The translations under genes and the position numbers were made by a program. A DNA stretch of 64,000 nucleotides from Armatimonadota bacterium (GTDB lineage: Bacteria > Armatimonadota > Fimbriimonadia > Fimbriimonadales > Fimbriimonadaceae), in the NCBI GenBank assembly GCA_022563855.1, contig JADFMN010000009.1, positions 1 through 64,000 of the forward strand, given 5' to 3'. The stretch's first letter is position 1. Each line of letters opens with the position of its first letter. A model generated the notes under the pieces. That model had not been told where the DNA came from. It made no database searches and saw nothing but the letters and a program-made list of their open reading frames with translations. Of this stretch, positions 56,254-64,000 are shown piece by piece.

Positions 56254-59010
56254 CTACCGGCGACCCGATATCTGCCGTTTCATATATCTGTCGATTCTGT
56301 CCGCCATATCGGTGAGGTGCATCACAGTCATCTCGTCCATTCCGTCTGCGTCCTCCACCTGCTTGGTCATCCGGATCTTCAGCCGCTTGAGTCCTTGCGC
56401 TGCAATGACCCTCACGTCGTCGCTGATAAACCCGTCCGGTGCAGACGCCTGATCGATCAGCGACTCGGTCATGAATCGCTGTAGATCGCGTCGTACGCCG
56501 GTGATGTTCTTGTTCAGGCCGATCTCCTTATACACCGCGGCGAACAGAGCGTTGTAATGTTCTGTGATCGTGTACCTGTCTTGAGGAGCCAACTTGAATG
56601 CATTCTCGATAATGTAGTCGGTTTTTCGAGCGCTCATAATCGTCGCAAGAATCATCATCTGGTTGGTCGCGACGATGGATCTGAGCGGTGCGATCCAGCT
56701 TGCCCCTCGGTTACCGTTCGGATCCTCGTTAAAGCTAAGTAGAACGCTTCGAGGCAAATCCAGCGAGTCGAACATCAGGCAGTTATCGATGATGAACTTC
56801 ATCGCTCTGCGCTGGGATTGAGCGCTGACTGGCTTGAGCGTCGGCTGTTCGTTGACGTCGCCTTTGAACTGTCGTCGCATTTCGAGGCCGCCGACGAACC
56901 GGCTTGCGGTCCGTCCGTTCCTAAATGGTCGCAGTATCGTGCTCAGGATCAGCCTGTTTCTGTACGCGTAGCTCTCACCTGTCTTCGTCAAGCGGTTGAT
57001 CGCGTACTTTCGAACTAGGTCGTTGCTGGCGTTGCTGGTCTCGAGCCAGGCGAGCGGGTCCGTTCCGAGATCGTATCTGACCGCCAGCGGATTGATGCCG
57101 TCCGCGTCGCCGTCGGTCAAGTAGATGTGCCCCGGCTCACCGCTCCTTTTTGCGATGGAGTTCAGTCCCCACAGCTCGCCCTCGGTGGAGCCTGCGGTGA
57201 TATCAGAGTAGCCATACTCGATCGCCCATTTGTCGTATACGCCAATACCTGCGTTGAAGAACACTCCTTCTCCGCGGAGTATCGCAGGCGTGTTCACCGG
57301 CGTGTAGTCCATGACGCTGGCGGAGAGTCCAACTGTTCGAACCTTCTCGTCGTCCAGCATATCGTCGATCGAGAGCTGCGTCGACGCCGCAAAATTGTGC
57401 CGCAGACCCAGGCAGTGCCCGACCTCGTGCGCAATGAGGTCGGCTAGGAACGCGTGCATGTAATCCTCTTCGGCGACTTTGCTGCCTGATGCCTTGAGGG
57501 CGGCCCAGCCGAGAGCAGCGCTCTTCGACAGGCCCTCAGCGTAGTTGCACGCCATGCGCTGCCAGCCAAGGTCGTTCATCGTCTTTCGAAGCGCTGCGGC
57601 GCGCGGGTCAACGCCGGTCATGAGCGCCTCGTAAGCGTCGATGCTGCCCGGCGCTTGGCGTAAAATCGCGCTCCTGCTCAGTGCGGCGGCCTCCCGGGCA
57701 TCGTGGCCGAGAGTCAACTTGAAGTCTTGCAGCACCAATACCGGGAAGTTTGCATCGAGGTTGACTGCTGCGTTCAGCACCTGGCCAGTCAGCGGATCGA
57801 GCCGGAACAGCGCGACAGCGTAAGCAGAGCTTTCACTGACGATCCAGCGGATGACGTTGTGCCGACCGTCTGCGTGATCCCAGTTGGGGTCGTCCGCTGG
57901 CGCATCCTTCACTACGACGGCGTTCTTGTAACCGAGCCGCTCGAAAGCGTCGTTCCAGAAGAGGATTCCGGCTCGAACGCCCGGACGGTATTGCTGAGGC
58001 ACCGACGTGTCGATGTACCACACGATCGGCTCGACCGGCTCTGACAGTTTCGCGCTGCGGTTCTTCTTTCTAAGGTCGAACCGAACGATGTATCGCTGTT
58101 TGCGATCTCGCTGATCGAACCGCGCCAGGCTGAACGAGTCTTGCGTGAAGAAGCCGACTCTCGGATCGGCGAGCCGCGGTCGATAGTCAGACTCCTCGCG
58201 GTACCACAGGCTGTACGTCACCTTCAGGGGGATGCTTCTGGAGTCCTCCAAGTGGTTCGGCATGCTCAAACCGAGCATTGCGAACAGAGCCGCCATTTCG
58301 CCGCCGCCGCCCTGCGACTTGAAGTGCATGGCCATTCGCACCACCGTCTGCTTGTCATAGTTCTTGATCGTGTCGACGCCTGACAGGTTTCGATCAAGCG
58401 ATGCGCTCCCACCGACGCCCGCCCCGACTAGGCGCTGCAAGTTGAAGACGGTGCCGTGAAAGAACGAGGTGACGTTGACGAGCAGCAGCTTCTTTTCGGG
58501 GTGCTTCTGCTCGATCTTGTATGAACCGAGGATCGCCTCAGGAAACGTTCGCTTGCTGGCGATCGCCAGCGGGTCGTCCGCCTGCCACTGGAACCTAGTA
58601 TTGGGACGCACGAGCAACAGCCGGTCGTCTTTCTTGACCCACCGGTAGATGTCGATCGGGCCGGACGATACCGGATCGCCCGACTGACCGCCGAACGGCG
58701 TAAAGCCGGTATGAAGCGTCGCCTGGGCCAGGAACAGCTTCTCTAAGTTCTCTTCCGGCAGTTCAAGCAGCAGGTCCTTCTTTCGCAAGTACAGCGTAAA
58801 GACCCCTTCGTGCTTCTCAAGATCCTTGATCGCCTTTTCGTACTTCTCGACGTCAGGGTTCTTCTTCTCTTCCTGCTTCTCCTCCTGCTCTTCCTCCTTG
58901 GTCTGCTCTTGCTCCTTCTTGGCATCGGCGTCCTGGGCCGTAGCAAAGGCGCTGCCGGCGAACAAGCTGAATGCTGCGATTCCGATGGCTAAATGTCTCG
59001 CTGTGATCAT
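56254..59010 (-). CDS. Exported zinc metalloprotease (DUF5117/DUF5118 type)
   Basis: This 918-residue protein has a signal peptide (about residues 1-25), then a highly charged Glu/Lys/Gln segment (about 29-50) that may be a coiled spacer. DUF5117-like sequence follows, and the protease site HEVGHCLGLRHNF near residue 540 is a metzincin-like HExxHxxGxRH motif, with a downstream SVMDYTP that resembles a Met-turn. It probably degrades proteins outside the cytoplasm. AGGAG lies 6 nt before the ATG. A hypothetical gene and dacB follow in the same direction. Confidence 0.88.
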   Translation of the reverse strand: MITARHLAIGIAAFSLFAGSAFATAQDADAKKEQEQTKEEEQEEKQEEKKNPDVEKYEKAIKDLEKHEGVFTLYLRKKDLLLELPEENLEKLFLAQATLHTGFTPFGGQSGDPVSSGPIDIYRWVKKDDRLLLVRPNTRFQWQADDPLAIASKRTFPEAILGSYKIEQKHPEKKLLLVNVTSFFHGTVFNLQRLVGAGVGGSASLDRNLSGVDTIKNYDKQTVVRMAMHFKSQGGGGEMAALFAMLGLSMPNHLEDSRSIPLKVTYSLWYREESDYRPRLADPRVGFFTQDSFSLARFDQRDRKQRYIVRFDLRKKNRSAKLSEPVEPIVWYIDTSVPQQYRPGVRAGILFWNDAFERLGYKNAVVVKDAPADDPNWDHADGRHNVIRWIVSESSAYAVALFRLDPLTGQVLNAAVNLDANFPVLVLQDFKLTLGHDAREAAALSRSAILRQAPGSIDAYEALMTGVDPRAAALRKTMNDLGWQRMACNYAEGLSKSAALGWAALKASGSKVAEEDYMHAFLADLIAHEVGHCLGLRHNFAASTQLSIDDMLDDEKVRTVGLSASVMDYTPVNTPAILRGEGVFFNAGIGVYDKWAIEYGYSDITAGSTEGELWGLNSIAKRSGEPGHIYLTDGDADGINPLAVRYDLGTDPLAWLETSNASNDLVRKYAINRLTKTGESYAYRNRLILSTILRPFRNGRTASRFVGGLEMRRQFKGDVNEQPTLKPVSAQSQRRAMKFIIDNCLMFDSLDLPRSVLLSFNEDPNGNRGASWIAPLRSIVATNQMMILATIMSARKTDYIIENAFKLAPQDRYTITEHYNALFAAVYKEIGLNKNITGVRRDLQRFMTESLIDQASAPDGFISDDVRVIAAQGLKRLKIRMTKQVEDADGMDEMTVMHLTDMADRIDRYMKRQISGRR

Positions 59011-59152
59011 GTTGTCTCCTGAGTGCTGTCTATCAGTATGGCGTCTTTTAATACGAAAATTCGGTCGTAAAACACCGCCGTCAGGCAGAAACTAGAGAAC
59101 CCCGTAGAGCAAGTCTAAGGGGCTCACGGCAGACACCGACGACGACGCTCGG

Positions 59153-59413
59153 TCAACTGGTGTCTTTTTTATCGTCCAAAGACGGCTTCCTTTCTTCTTT
59201 GTCGCTATCCTTTGCAGCGTCGTCCATTGCCTCGTCCAGCATCTTCTTGCCGTGCCGTAAGCCGGACTGGAACTCACCGACGCCCTTTCCGATGCCCTTC
59301 ATGAGCTGCGGGATCTTCGTGCCGCCGAACAGCAGGAGGACGATCACCAAAATGATGATCATCTCAGGGCCACCTGGTAGGGCAAGCGCAATCACAGGAT
59401 CAATTTGAATCAT
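59153..59413 (-). CDS. tatA: Sec-independent protein translocase TatA/TatE
   Basis: This 86-residue Tat pore subunit has the N-terminal membrane helix (about residues 14-30, [16 protein letters not shown]), the conserved FGG-x-KIP hinge and an amphipathic helix ([17 protein letters not shown]), then a charged tail. tatC is not in the window. An unusually long segment precedes the helix ([14 protein letters not shown]). TATAAT at 59438-59443 and AGGAG are upstream. Confidence 0.92.
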   Translation of the reverse strand: MIQIDPVIALALPGGPEMIIILVIVLLLFGGTKIPQLMKGIGKGVGEFQSGLRHGKKMLDEAMDDAAKDSDKEERKPSLDDKKDTS

Positions 59414-59437
59414 GATTTTCGTCGTACTCCTGGCTCC

Positions 59438-59443
59438 ATTATA
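59438..59443 (-). promoter_or_regulatory. Consensus -10 box (TATAAT) of tatA
   Basis: A perfect TATAAT lies 24 nt before the ATG at 59413. Confidence 0.6.
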
Positions 59444-59467
59444 CGCTACGTTTGGGCCGGGCGCTGG

Positions 59468-60205
59468 CTACTCGGGCTCATCGGCTTCTTCGGCCTCATC
59501 GGGCTCAACGGCGTCATCTGGCTCTGAGCCTGGGTCGCTGAGAGCGTCTTCGATGGAAATCTCCATATCGAAGTCGGCGTTTAATGAATCCAATAGGTCG
59601 CCATGACCAGTTGCGTCAAAGTCGAACCATTCGCGCGATTCTCTGTCACCCATGACCACCATATCGGGAGGATCGCCTGTTCGATCGTCTGGGTTTCCGC
59701 TAGCGTTGTAACCGTATTTCGATGATTCGAAAATCAAAATTACACTGCGCGGGTTCTCGATATCATCAACAAGAACTTCTGAAAACTCTTCGTTGAAGAC
59801 GAACCCTGTATCCGGCCCTTCCTTCCAGTCGCACTCAAACGGCTGACCGGGCGGGCTGACCTTGAAGTCCATACCCAAAACGTCCGGTATTTCTTCCAGT
59901 TCGGCCGCATTTATTGCGTACAGTCGTTCGTAGTACGGTGCAATATCGTCCTGCCAAGTTTCGGCATTGGGCAGCCTTCCGTCATGTTCGATTGCGTATG
60001 CGAGAGTAGCCTTGGTGACCATATCGCCGGTAATCGTGCATCCGAAAGTCGGCATGATGCTACCCATGACACCTCGCATCATGAAGAATCCGATACCGCA
60101 TGCGATCAGACAGAACGCGACCACGGCGAGAAGCACCCAAAGCCAGAGCTTGCTACCAGACGGAGCGGCCTGCGGCGGGTTAAACGTCGGCGGCGATGAA
60201 GACAT
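59468..60205 (-). CDS. Hypothetical single-pass membrane protein with acidic C-terminus
   Basis: This 245-residue protein has a Pro-rich cytoplasmic N-terminus, one helix (about residues 20-42) and an exported domain with a TFGCTITGDMVTKATLAYAIEHDGRLPNAETWQDDI region (shown by YAIEHDGRLPNAETW) that resembles the exported part of type II pseudopilin-like proteins. The tail is a run of Glu/Asp/Pro/Ala. No function is assigned. TAGAAT 7 nt before the ATG and the -10 box of selA overlap in the 38-bp divergent spacer. Confidence 0.65.
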   Translation of the reverse strand: MSSSPPTFNPPQAAPSGSKLWLWVLLAVVAFCLIACGIGFFMMRGVMGSIMPTFGCTITGDMVTKATLAYAIEHDGRLPNAETWQDDIAPYYERLYAINAAELEEIPDVLGMDFKVSPPGQPFECDWKEGPDTGFVFNEEFSEVLVDDIENPRSVILIFESSKYGYNASGNPDDRTGDPPDMVVMGDRESREWFDFDATGHGDLLDSLNADFDMEISIEDALSDPGSEPDDAVEPDEAEEADEPE

Positions 60206-60212
60206 ACCGTGT

Positions 60213-60218
60213 ATTCTA
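60213..60218 (-). promoter_or_regulatory. Predicted -10 box (TAGAAT), leaderless hypothetical gene
   Basis: TAGAAT on the minus strand ends 7 nt before the ATG at 60205. The same bases read TATTCT on the plus strand, a possible alternative selA box. Confidence 0.6.
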
Positions 60219-60229
60219 CAGAATGTCGG

Positions 60230-60235
60230 TAAAGT
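60230..60235 (+). promoter_or_regulatory. Predicted -10 box (TAAAGT) of selA
   Basis: TAAAGT ends 8 nt before the ATG at 60244. Confidence 0.4.
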
Positions 60236-60243
60236 TCGTTGCA

Positions 60244-61578
60244 ATGTCAGACTTTCGTGCCCTGCCCAGCGTCGATTCCGTCATGCGCGAGCCTGCCCTG
60301 GCCGGGTACAGCGAGCGGGTTCGCGGGCTAGCGGCAAAAGCTGCGGTCGAGTCGGCCAGAGAGTCCATACGGGCCGGTGCGGAGCAAACGACTGAATCTG
60401 TGGTGGAGACTGCCGCGCAGGTGGCGGAATCGATCGCCAAGGCGACCCTGGCCCCCGTGATCAACATGTCCGGCGTCGTGCTGCACACCGGCCTCGGGCG
60501 GGCAAGGCTGTCGACCCAGGCGAGCGAGGAGATCGCTGCCGTCGCCAAAAACCACGCCACGGTGGAATTCGACCTGCCGACGGGGAAGAGGGGGAACCGT
60601 CAAGACCACGTCCGAAGCCTGATCTGCGAGCTGACGGGCGCGGAAGACGCGTTCGTCGTGAACAACTGCGCGGCCGCCGTCGTGCTGGTCTTGGCGACGC
60701 TGTGCCGCGGCCGCGAGGTAATCCTTTCGCGCGGGCAGATGATCGAGATCGGCGGTTCGTTCAGGCTGCCGGATATCGTGACTGCGAGCGGCTGTAAACT
60801 GATCGAGGTCGGATGCACGAACAAGACGCACCTCTCCGACTACAGCCGCGCGCTGGGCGAAGATACCGCTGCGATTTTGCGCTGCCACCCGAGCAACTTT
60901 AAGATCGTCGGCTTCCAGGAGGAACAGTCCGCGCACGACCTCTCTGGCATCTGCAAAGAGCACGGCGTTCTGCTCATCGACGACGTGGGGAGCGGATGCC
61001 TCGTCGATACGACGAGGTTCGGGCTGCCGAGGGAGCAGACCCTTCGCGAGGCGATATCGGCTGGGGCAGACGTTGTGATGTCGAGCGGTGACAAGCTCTT
61101 GGGCGGTCCTCAGGCCGGGTTGATCATGGGTCGGCGCGACCTCATTGCCCAGATCTCCAGGCATCCGCTGGCCCGCGCGGTGCGAGTCGGCAAGATGACG
61201 CTCGCCGGGCTGCACGCGACGCTCGAGCTGTACGCCGAGGGGCGGGAAATGGAGATCCCGATCTGGCGCTACATCGCCAAAGAAGAGTCGCAGGTCAAGA
61301 AGGCCGCAAACCGAATCGCGAAGGCGTGGTCTGGCGACTCGGTGGTAGAGAAGGCGGGAACCGAAGTGGGAGGCGGTTCGATGCCGACGGCCACCGTGCC
61401 TACATGGAGAGTCGGTCTGAAATCTGACGATGCAGACGCTTTGCTCGCCCGGCTGCGAGGCCTCGATCCTCCCGTGATCGGCTACATCGCCGACGGAACG
61501 GTGTGGCTCGATCCGCGCACCGCCGACGATTCCGAAGTCGCCACGGTAGTCGATCACTTTCGGGCGATGAGCCAGTGA
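60244..61578 (+). CDS. selA: L-seryl-tRNA(Sec) selenium transferase
   Basis: SelA converts seryl-tRNA(Sec) to selenocysteinyl-tRNA(Sec) with selenophosphate, supplying Sec for in-frame UGA codons such as the one at 22391. The 444-residue protein starts with the LPSVDSVM motif, has VINMSGVVLHTGLGRA near residue 72, and the PLP lysine Lys284 in SSGDKLLGGPQAG. Length is normal. The start could also be ATG 60223, 5 nt after TATTCT. The HD-GYP gene overlaps its stop (GTGA). selB, selC and selD are not in the window. Confidence 0.95.
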   Translation: MSDFRALPSVDSVMREPALAGYSERVRGLAAKAAVESARESIRAGAEQTTESVVETAAQVAESIAKATLAPVINMSGVVLHTGLGRARLSTQASEEIAAVAKNHATVEFDLPTGKRGNRQDHVRSLICELTGAEDAFVVNNCAAAVVLVLATLCRGREVILSRGQMIEIGGSFRLPDIVTASGCKLIEVGCTNKTHLSDYSRALGEDTAAILRCHPSNFKIVGFQEEQSAHDLSGICKEHGVLLIDDVGSGCLVDTTRFGLPREQTLREAISAGADVVMSSGDKLLGGPQAGLIMGRRDLIAQISRHPLARAVRVGKMTLAGLHATLELYAEGREMEIPIWRYIAKEESQVKKAANRIAKAWSGDSVVEKAGTEVGGGSMPTATVPTWRVGLKSDDADALLARLRGLDPPVIGYIADGTVWLDPRTADDSEVATVVDHFRAMSQ

Positions 61579-62180
61579 GCGACTTAGACTACGCCGTTCG
61601 CGAGTCTCGCAACGAAACTGTTCGCTCGCTGGTGAGGGCGCTGGAGTCGCACGGCCCAGGCGAGGGTGCGCACGCCGACCGCGTTGCGGTGTACGCTGCC
61701 GCGACGGGCGAGCGCCTCGGAATCGACGTCCACGATCTCATCGACTTGCGCTGGGGGGCTGCGCTGCACGACGTCGGAAAGATATCGTTGGACCCCAAGC
61801 TGCTCAGAAAGCTAGGGAAGCTGACGGACGACGAAATGGGCCTGATGCGGATGCACGCCGAGTTGGCGATTCGTGTCATCGAGGAGTTCGAGTGGTTGGA
61901 ACCGGCGCTTCCGATGGTGAAGCACCACCATGAGCGGTTCGACGGATCGGGTTACCCGGATGGGCTGGCCGGCGACGACATACCGCTCGGTGCTCGAATA
62001 ATCGGAGTTGCAGAGACGTTCGACGTGCTCACGTTTTCTCCCGAGTGGCGAGAGCCCATGTCGACCGAGGATGCGCTCGATGAGATTCGGCGATGCTCCG
62101 GCGCGCAGTTCGACCCGCAGGTCGTCGAGGCGTTCTGCGAAGTGCAGCCGCTAATCCAGCCTCTCGGGTTTGTGGACTAG
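61575..62180 (+). CDS. HD-GYP domain protein (putative c-di-GMP phosphodiesterase)
   Basis: This 201-residue protein is a stand-alone HD-GYP domain: HDVGK (His65, Asp66), the HHHERFDGSGYPDGL motif at about residues 117-131 with intact GYP, and ARIIGVAETFDVLT. It probably hydrolyses cyclic di-GMP or a related dinucleotide in the cytoplasm. Its GTG start overlaps the selA stop codon, so the two are translationally coupled, although no link to selenium metabolism is known. Confidence 0.85.
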   Translation: MSDLDYAVRESRNETVRSLVRALESHGPGEGAHADRVAVYAAATGERLGIDVHDLIDLRWGAALHDVGKISLDPKLLRKLGKLTDDEMGLMRMHAELAIRVIEEFEWLEPALPMVKHHHERFDGSGYPDGLAGDDIPLGARIIGVAETFDVLTFSPEWREPMSTEDALDEIRRCSGAQFDPQVVEAFCEVQPLIQPLGFVD

Positions 62181-62200
62181 GGCGCAGTTGTTGCGAACGG

Positions 62201-62206
62201 TAACAT
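62201..62206 (+). promoter_or_regulatory. Predicted -10 box (TAACAT), leaderless M32 gene
   Basis: TAACAT ends 7 nt before the ATG at 62214. Confidence 0.6.
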
Positions 62207-62213
62207 CCCTAGC

Positions 62214-63701
62214 ATGTCGAACCTCGACGCCCTGAAGTCCAGGATGTACGACCTGAACGCGCTGGAGGCGTCCATGTCGATCTTTGGTTGGGACCAGCGG
62301 TGCTTCATGCCGCCGGGCGCGACCGAGGCGCGCGCGAACCACCTCTCCATCCTCCACCGGATGCACCACGAGATGTTCACGTCCGACGAGACGGGGACTC
62401 TGATCGACAAGGCTGCGGGTGAGGTCGGTGACGGTGGGGAAGACGGCGCGATGTTGCGCGTGGTCAAGCGCGACTTCGATCTGGCGACGAAACTGCCTGC
62501 CGAGTTGGTCGCGAAGAAGAGCATGCTGGCCGCGCTCGCGCACGAAGAGTGGGTGGCGGCCCGCAAGAACAACGATTTCAAGTCCTTCGCGCCGACGCTC
62601 GAGAAGATGTTCGAGATCTGTCGTCAAGAGGCAGAGTATCTAGGATACAAAGACCACATCTACGACGCGCTGTTCGATCTGTACGAAGAGGGCGCGACTC
62701 AGAAAGACGCGGTGCAGATGTTCGACACGATCCGCCAGCCTTTGGTCGATCTGGTCAAGGAAATCCAGGAGAACGGCCGCAAGATCTCCAACGATTTCAT
62801 GACCGGCGAGTGGGCGAAAGAGAAGCAGAGCGAGTTCACAGAGATGATCTCCAAGGCGGTCGGCTTCGACTTCGACCGCGGGCGGCAAGACACCGCGCAC
62901 CACCCGTTCTGCGGCGGCTGGTCGGTGAACGACGTGCGGCTGACGACGCGTTTCCTTCCGTTCTTGGGGTCTGCAATCTTTGGCACTTTGCACGAGTCCG
63001 GGCACGGGATGTACGAGCAGGGAAGTCCGGTCGAATGGGATCGCACGCCGCTGGCGGGCGGCGTTTCGCTCGGCCTGCACGAGAGCCAGTCGCGGCTTTG
63101 GGAGAACATCGTCGGGCGGTCGAAGGCGTTCTGGCAGCGGTTCCTCCCGGATTTGCAAGAAACCTTCCCGACGCTATCTTCAATCAGTCTTGACGACTTC
63201 CACCGTGCCGTCAACAAGGTCGAGCCGAGCCTGATCCGCGTCGAGGCGGACGAGCTGACCTACAACCTGCACATCCTCATCCGGTTCGAGATCGAGTGTG
63301 GAATGCTCGAGGGTTCGATGCAGGTCAAGGACCTCCCCGAGATTTGGAACGCTAAGTACGAGGGGTATCTCGGCATCACCCCACCGACGGATTCTGACGG
63401 TTGCCTGCAGGACATCCACTGGTCCGGCGGCTCGGTCGGCTACTTCCCAACCTACAGCATGGGCAACCTTTTGAGCTACCAGATCTGGAAGACGCTGATT
63501 GACGACATCGGCGACCAGGACGAGAACATGGCGAGCGGTGACTTCTCAAAGATCCTCGGATGGCTAGGCGAAAAGATCTACTCGCAAGGCAAACGGTACA
63601 CGCCTAAAGAGTTAGTGCAACGTGTGACCGGCAAACCGATCGGCGCTGAGGATTACTTGACTGGCATCACCGCCAAGTACCGCGCCGTGTACGAGATCTG
63701 A
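62214..63701 (+). CDS. M32 carboxypeptidase (Taq-type)
   Basis: This 495-residue cytoplasmic zinc carboxypeptidase has HPF near residue 230, DVRLTTR near residue 240, the zinc motif HESGH at 260-264, and the downstream HESQSRLWEN with the third ligand Glu. The HxxRQHDExxP-like and the final GITAKYRAVYEI segments complete the family. Length matches Taq carboxypeptidase. Its C-terminal tail is echoed by an orphan copy about 225 bp downstream. Confidence 0.94.
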   Translation: MSNLDALKSRMYDLNALEASMSIFGWDQRCFMPPGATEARANHLSILHRMHHEMFTSDETGTLIDKAAGEVGDGGEDGAMLRVVKRDFDLATKLPAELVAKKSMLAALAHEEWVAARKNNDFKSFAPTLEKMFEICRQEAEYLGYKDHIYDALFDLYEEGATQKDAVQMFDTIRQPLVDLVKEIQENGRKISNDFMTGEWAKEKQSEFTEMISKAVGFDFDRGRQDTAHHPFCGGWSVNDVRLTTRFLPFLGSAIFGTLHESGHGMYEQGSPVEWDRTPLAGGVSLGLHESQSRLWENIVGRSKAFWQRFLPDLQETFPTLSSISLDDFHRAVNKVEPSLIRVEADELTYNLHILIRFEIECGMLEGSMQVKDLPEIWNAKYEGYLGITPPTDSDGCLQDIHWSGGSVGYFPTYSMGNLLSYQIWKTLIDDIGDQDENMASGDFSKILGWLGEKIYSQGKRYTPKELVQRVTGKPIGAEDYLTGITAKYRAVYEI

Positions 63702-63755
63702 TCCGAATTAGTCCCCTCCCCCTTGGGGCAGGGTTAGGGAGGGGGTGCTGAACGC
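63658..63755 (+). repeat. M32 tail plus CCCCTCCC/GGGAGGGG repeat, copy 1
   Basis: This block contains the last codons of the M32 gene followed by a C-rich then G-rich imperfect palindrome (about 63712-63755). It recurs at 63886-63978. Confidence 0.75.
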
Positions 63756-63788
63756 GGTAGTTCGACGAGATGTGCCCCTCACCTCAAT

Positions 63789-63831
63789 CCTCTCCCCAGT
63801 CCTTCGTCAGGCTCAGGATGACGGGGAGAGG
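63789..63831. repeat. Inverted repeat with nested REP-like element
   Basis: CCTCTCCCC (63789-63797) and GGGGAGAGG (63823-63831) flank a reversed REP-like element, CCTTCGTCAGGCTCAGG. Confidence 0.65.
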
Positions 63832-63854
63832 AGGCTGCGTTCCAATTTGTTGAA

Positions 63855-63929
63855 CCGGCAGACCGATGGGCGGCGAGGCTCTCCTGACCGGCATCACCGC
63901 CAAGTACCGCGCTGTGTACGAGATCTAGT
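63855..63929 (+). pseudogene. Orphan C-terminal tail of a second M32 carboxypeptidase
   Basis: This frame reads TGRPMGGEALLTGITAKYRAVYEI and then TAG; the intact gene ends TGKPIGAEDYLTGITAKYRAVYEI then TGA. The last 13 residues are identical with two third-position base differences; further upstream the match fades at a TGA. The pattern fits a remnant of a diverged paralog, not a fresh copy. Confidence 0.75.
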
Positions 63930-63978
63930 TTGATCCCCTCCCCACTTGGGGGAGGGTTAGGGAGGGGGTGCTGAACGC
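63886..63978 (+). repeat. M32 tail plus CCCCTCCC/GGGAGGGG repeat, copy 2
   Basis: It matches 63658-63755 with a few substitutions and small length changes. The remaining window end (63979-64000) holds nothing recognisable. Confidence 0.75.
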
Positions 63979-64000
63979 CGTTAAGTTCTCCGAACTTTGT

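Noticed and set aside
60196-62213. tRNA-Sec (selC) near selA
   Set aside because: No 90-100 nt tRNA with a TCA anticodon is visible in the spacers around selA.
1-64000. CRISPR array, prophage or insertion sequence
   Set aside because: No regularly spaced repeats, phage structural genes or transposase frames were found.

Overview
The window is a GC-rich (high fifties to about 60 % by eye), gene-dense stretch of a bacterial chromosome that uses the standard code with TGA as a normal stop. Gene content points to a diderm bacterium with a diaminopimelate peptidoglycan: TatA, Hfq next to miaA, LL-diaminopimelate aminotransferase plus dapF, a class A PBP and PBP2, a PBP4-type carboxypeptidase and a beta-barrel-like protein. 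The mixture of DUF1385, DUF5658, DUF5117 metalloprotease and H-X9-DG pseudopilin relics, together with many leaderless genes, resembles Armatimonadota (Fimbriimonadia-like). That placement is inference from gene style; no rRNA is present.

Layout. 1-9.4 kb: a partial acyl-CoA carboxylase, a TPR protein, a sulfatase, an ankyrin lipoprotein, a large M14 peptidase, small membrane proteins, tRNA-Pro and a secreted protein with possible thioester residues. 9.6-20 kb: dapL, folC, a DUF4139 lipoprotein, a long H+-pyrophosphatase, a zinc-ribbon membrane protein, and an ECF sigma/STN-domain pair. 20-25 kb: a family-39-type glycosyltransferase, a selenoprotein gene read through an in-frame TGA, and the two E1 subunits of a 2-oxoacid dehydrogenase. 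25-31 kb: a serpin and a livK-H-M-G branched-chain amino-acid importer lacking livF. 31-38.7 kb: housekeeping genes (retropepsin-PDZ, UDG, FmdB-like, FKBP, smpB, apt-miaA-hfq-dapF, ferredoxin, M20 peptidase). 38.8-49.4 kb: an envelope block (ECF sigma, putative anti-sigma, RseB-like, PBP1A, PBP2) facing an O-antigen-ligase/glycosyltransferase cluster. 49.5-60 kb: NlpC/P60 endopeptidase, tRNA-Glu, NIF3, DUF1385, PBP4, a zinc metalloprotease and TatA. 60-64 kb: selA, an HD-GYP protein, an M32 carboxypeptidase and a repeat-rich tail.

The main discovery is at 21647-22642. A LolA-like domain is fused to a thioredoxin domain whose CxxC first cysteine is encoded by TGA (Sec-Gly-Phe-Cys). A hairpin with bacterial SECIS geometry follows the TGA, a perfect 15-bp palindrome sits at the predicted transcription start, and selA lies elsewhere in the same window. 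The normal continuation of the thioredoxin fold after the TGA argues against a broken gene.

Three wider patterns stand out. First, at least fifteen genes have a TAnnnT -10 box only 6-9 nt before the start codon and no Shine-Dalgarno, so they are probably leaderless. Second, three genes (M14 peptidase, M32 peptidase, tRNA-Glu) each have an orphan copy of their own 3' end a short way downstream in the same orientation, and a fourth orphan tail belongs to a lost pseudopilin. Third, a 14-bp palindromic repeat sits in frame inside the acyl-CoA carboxylase gene.
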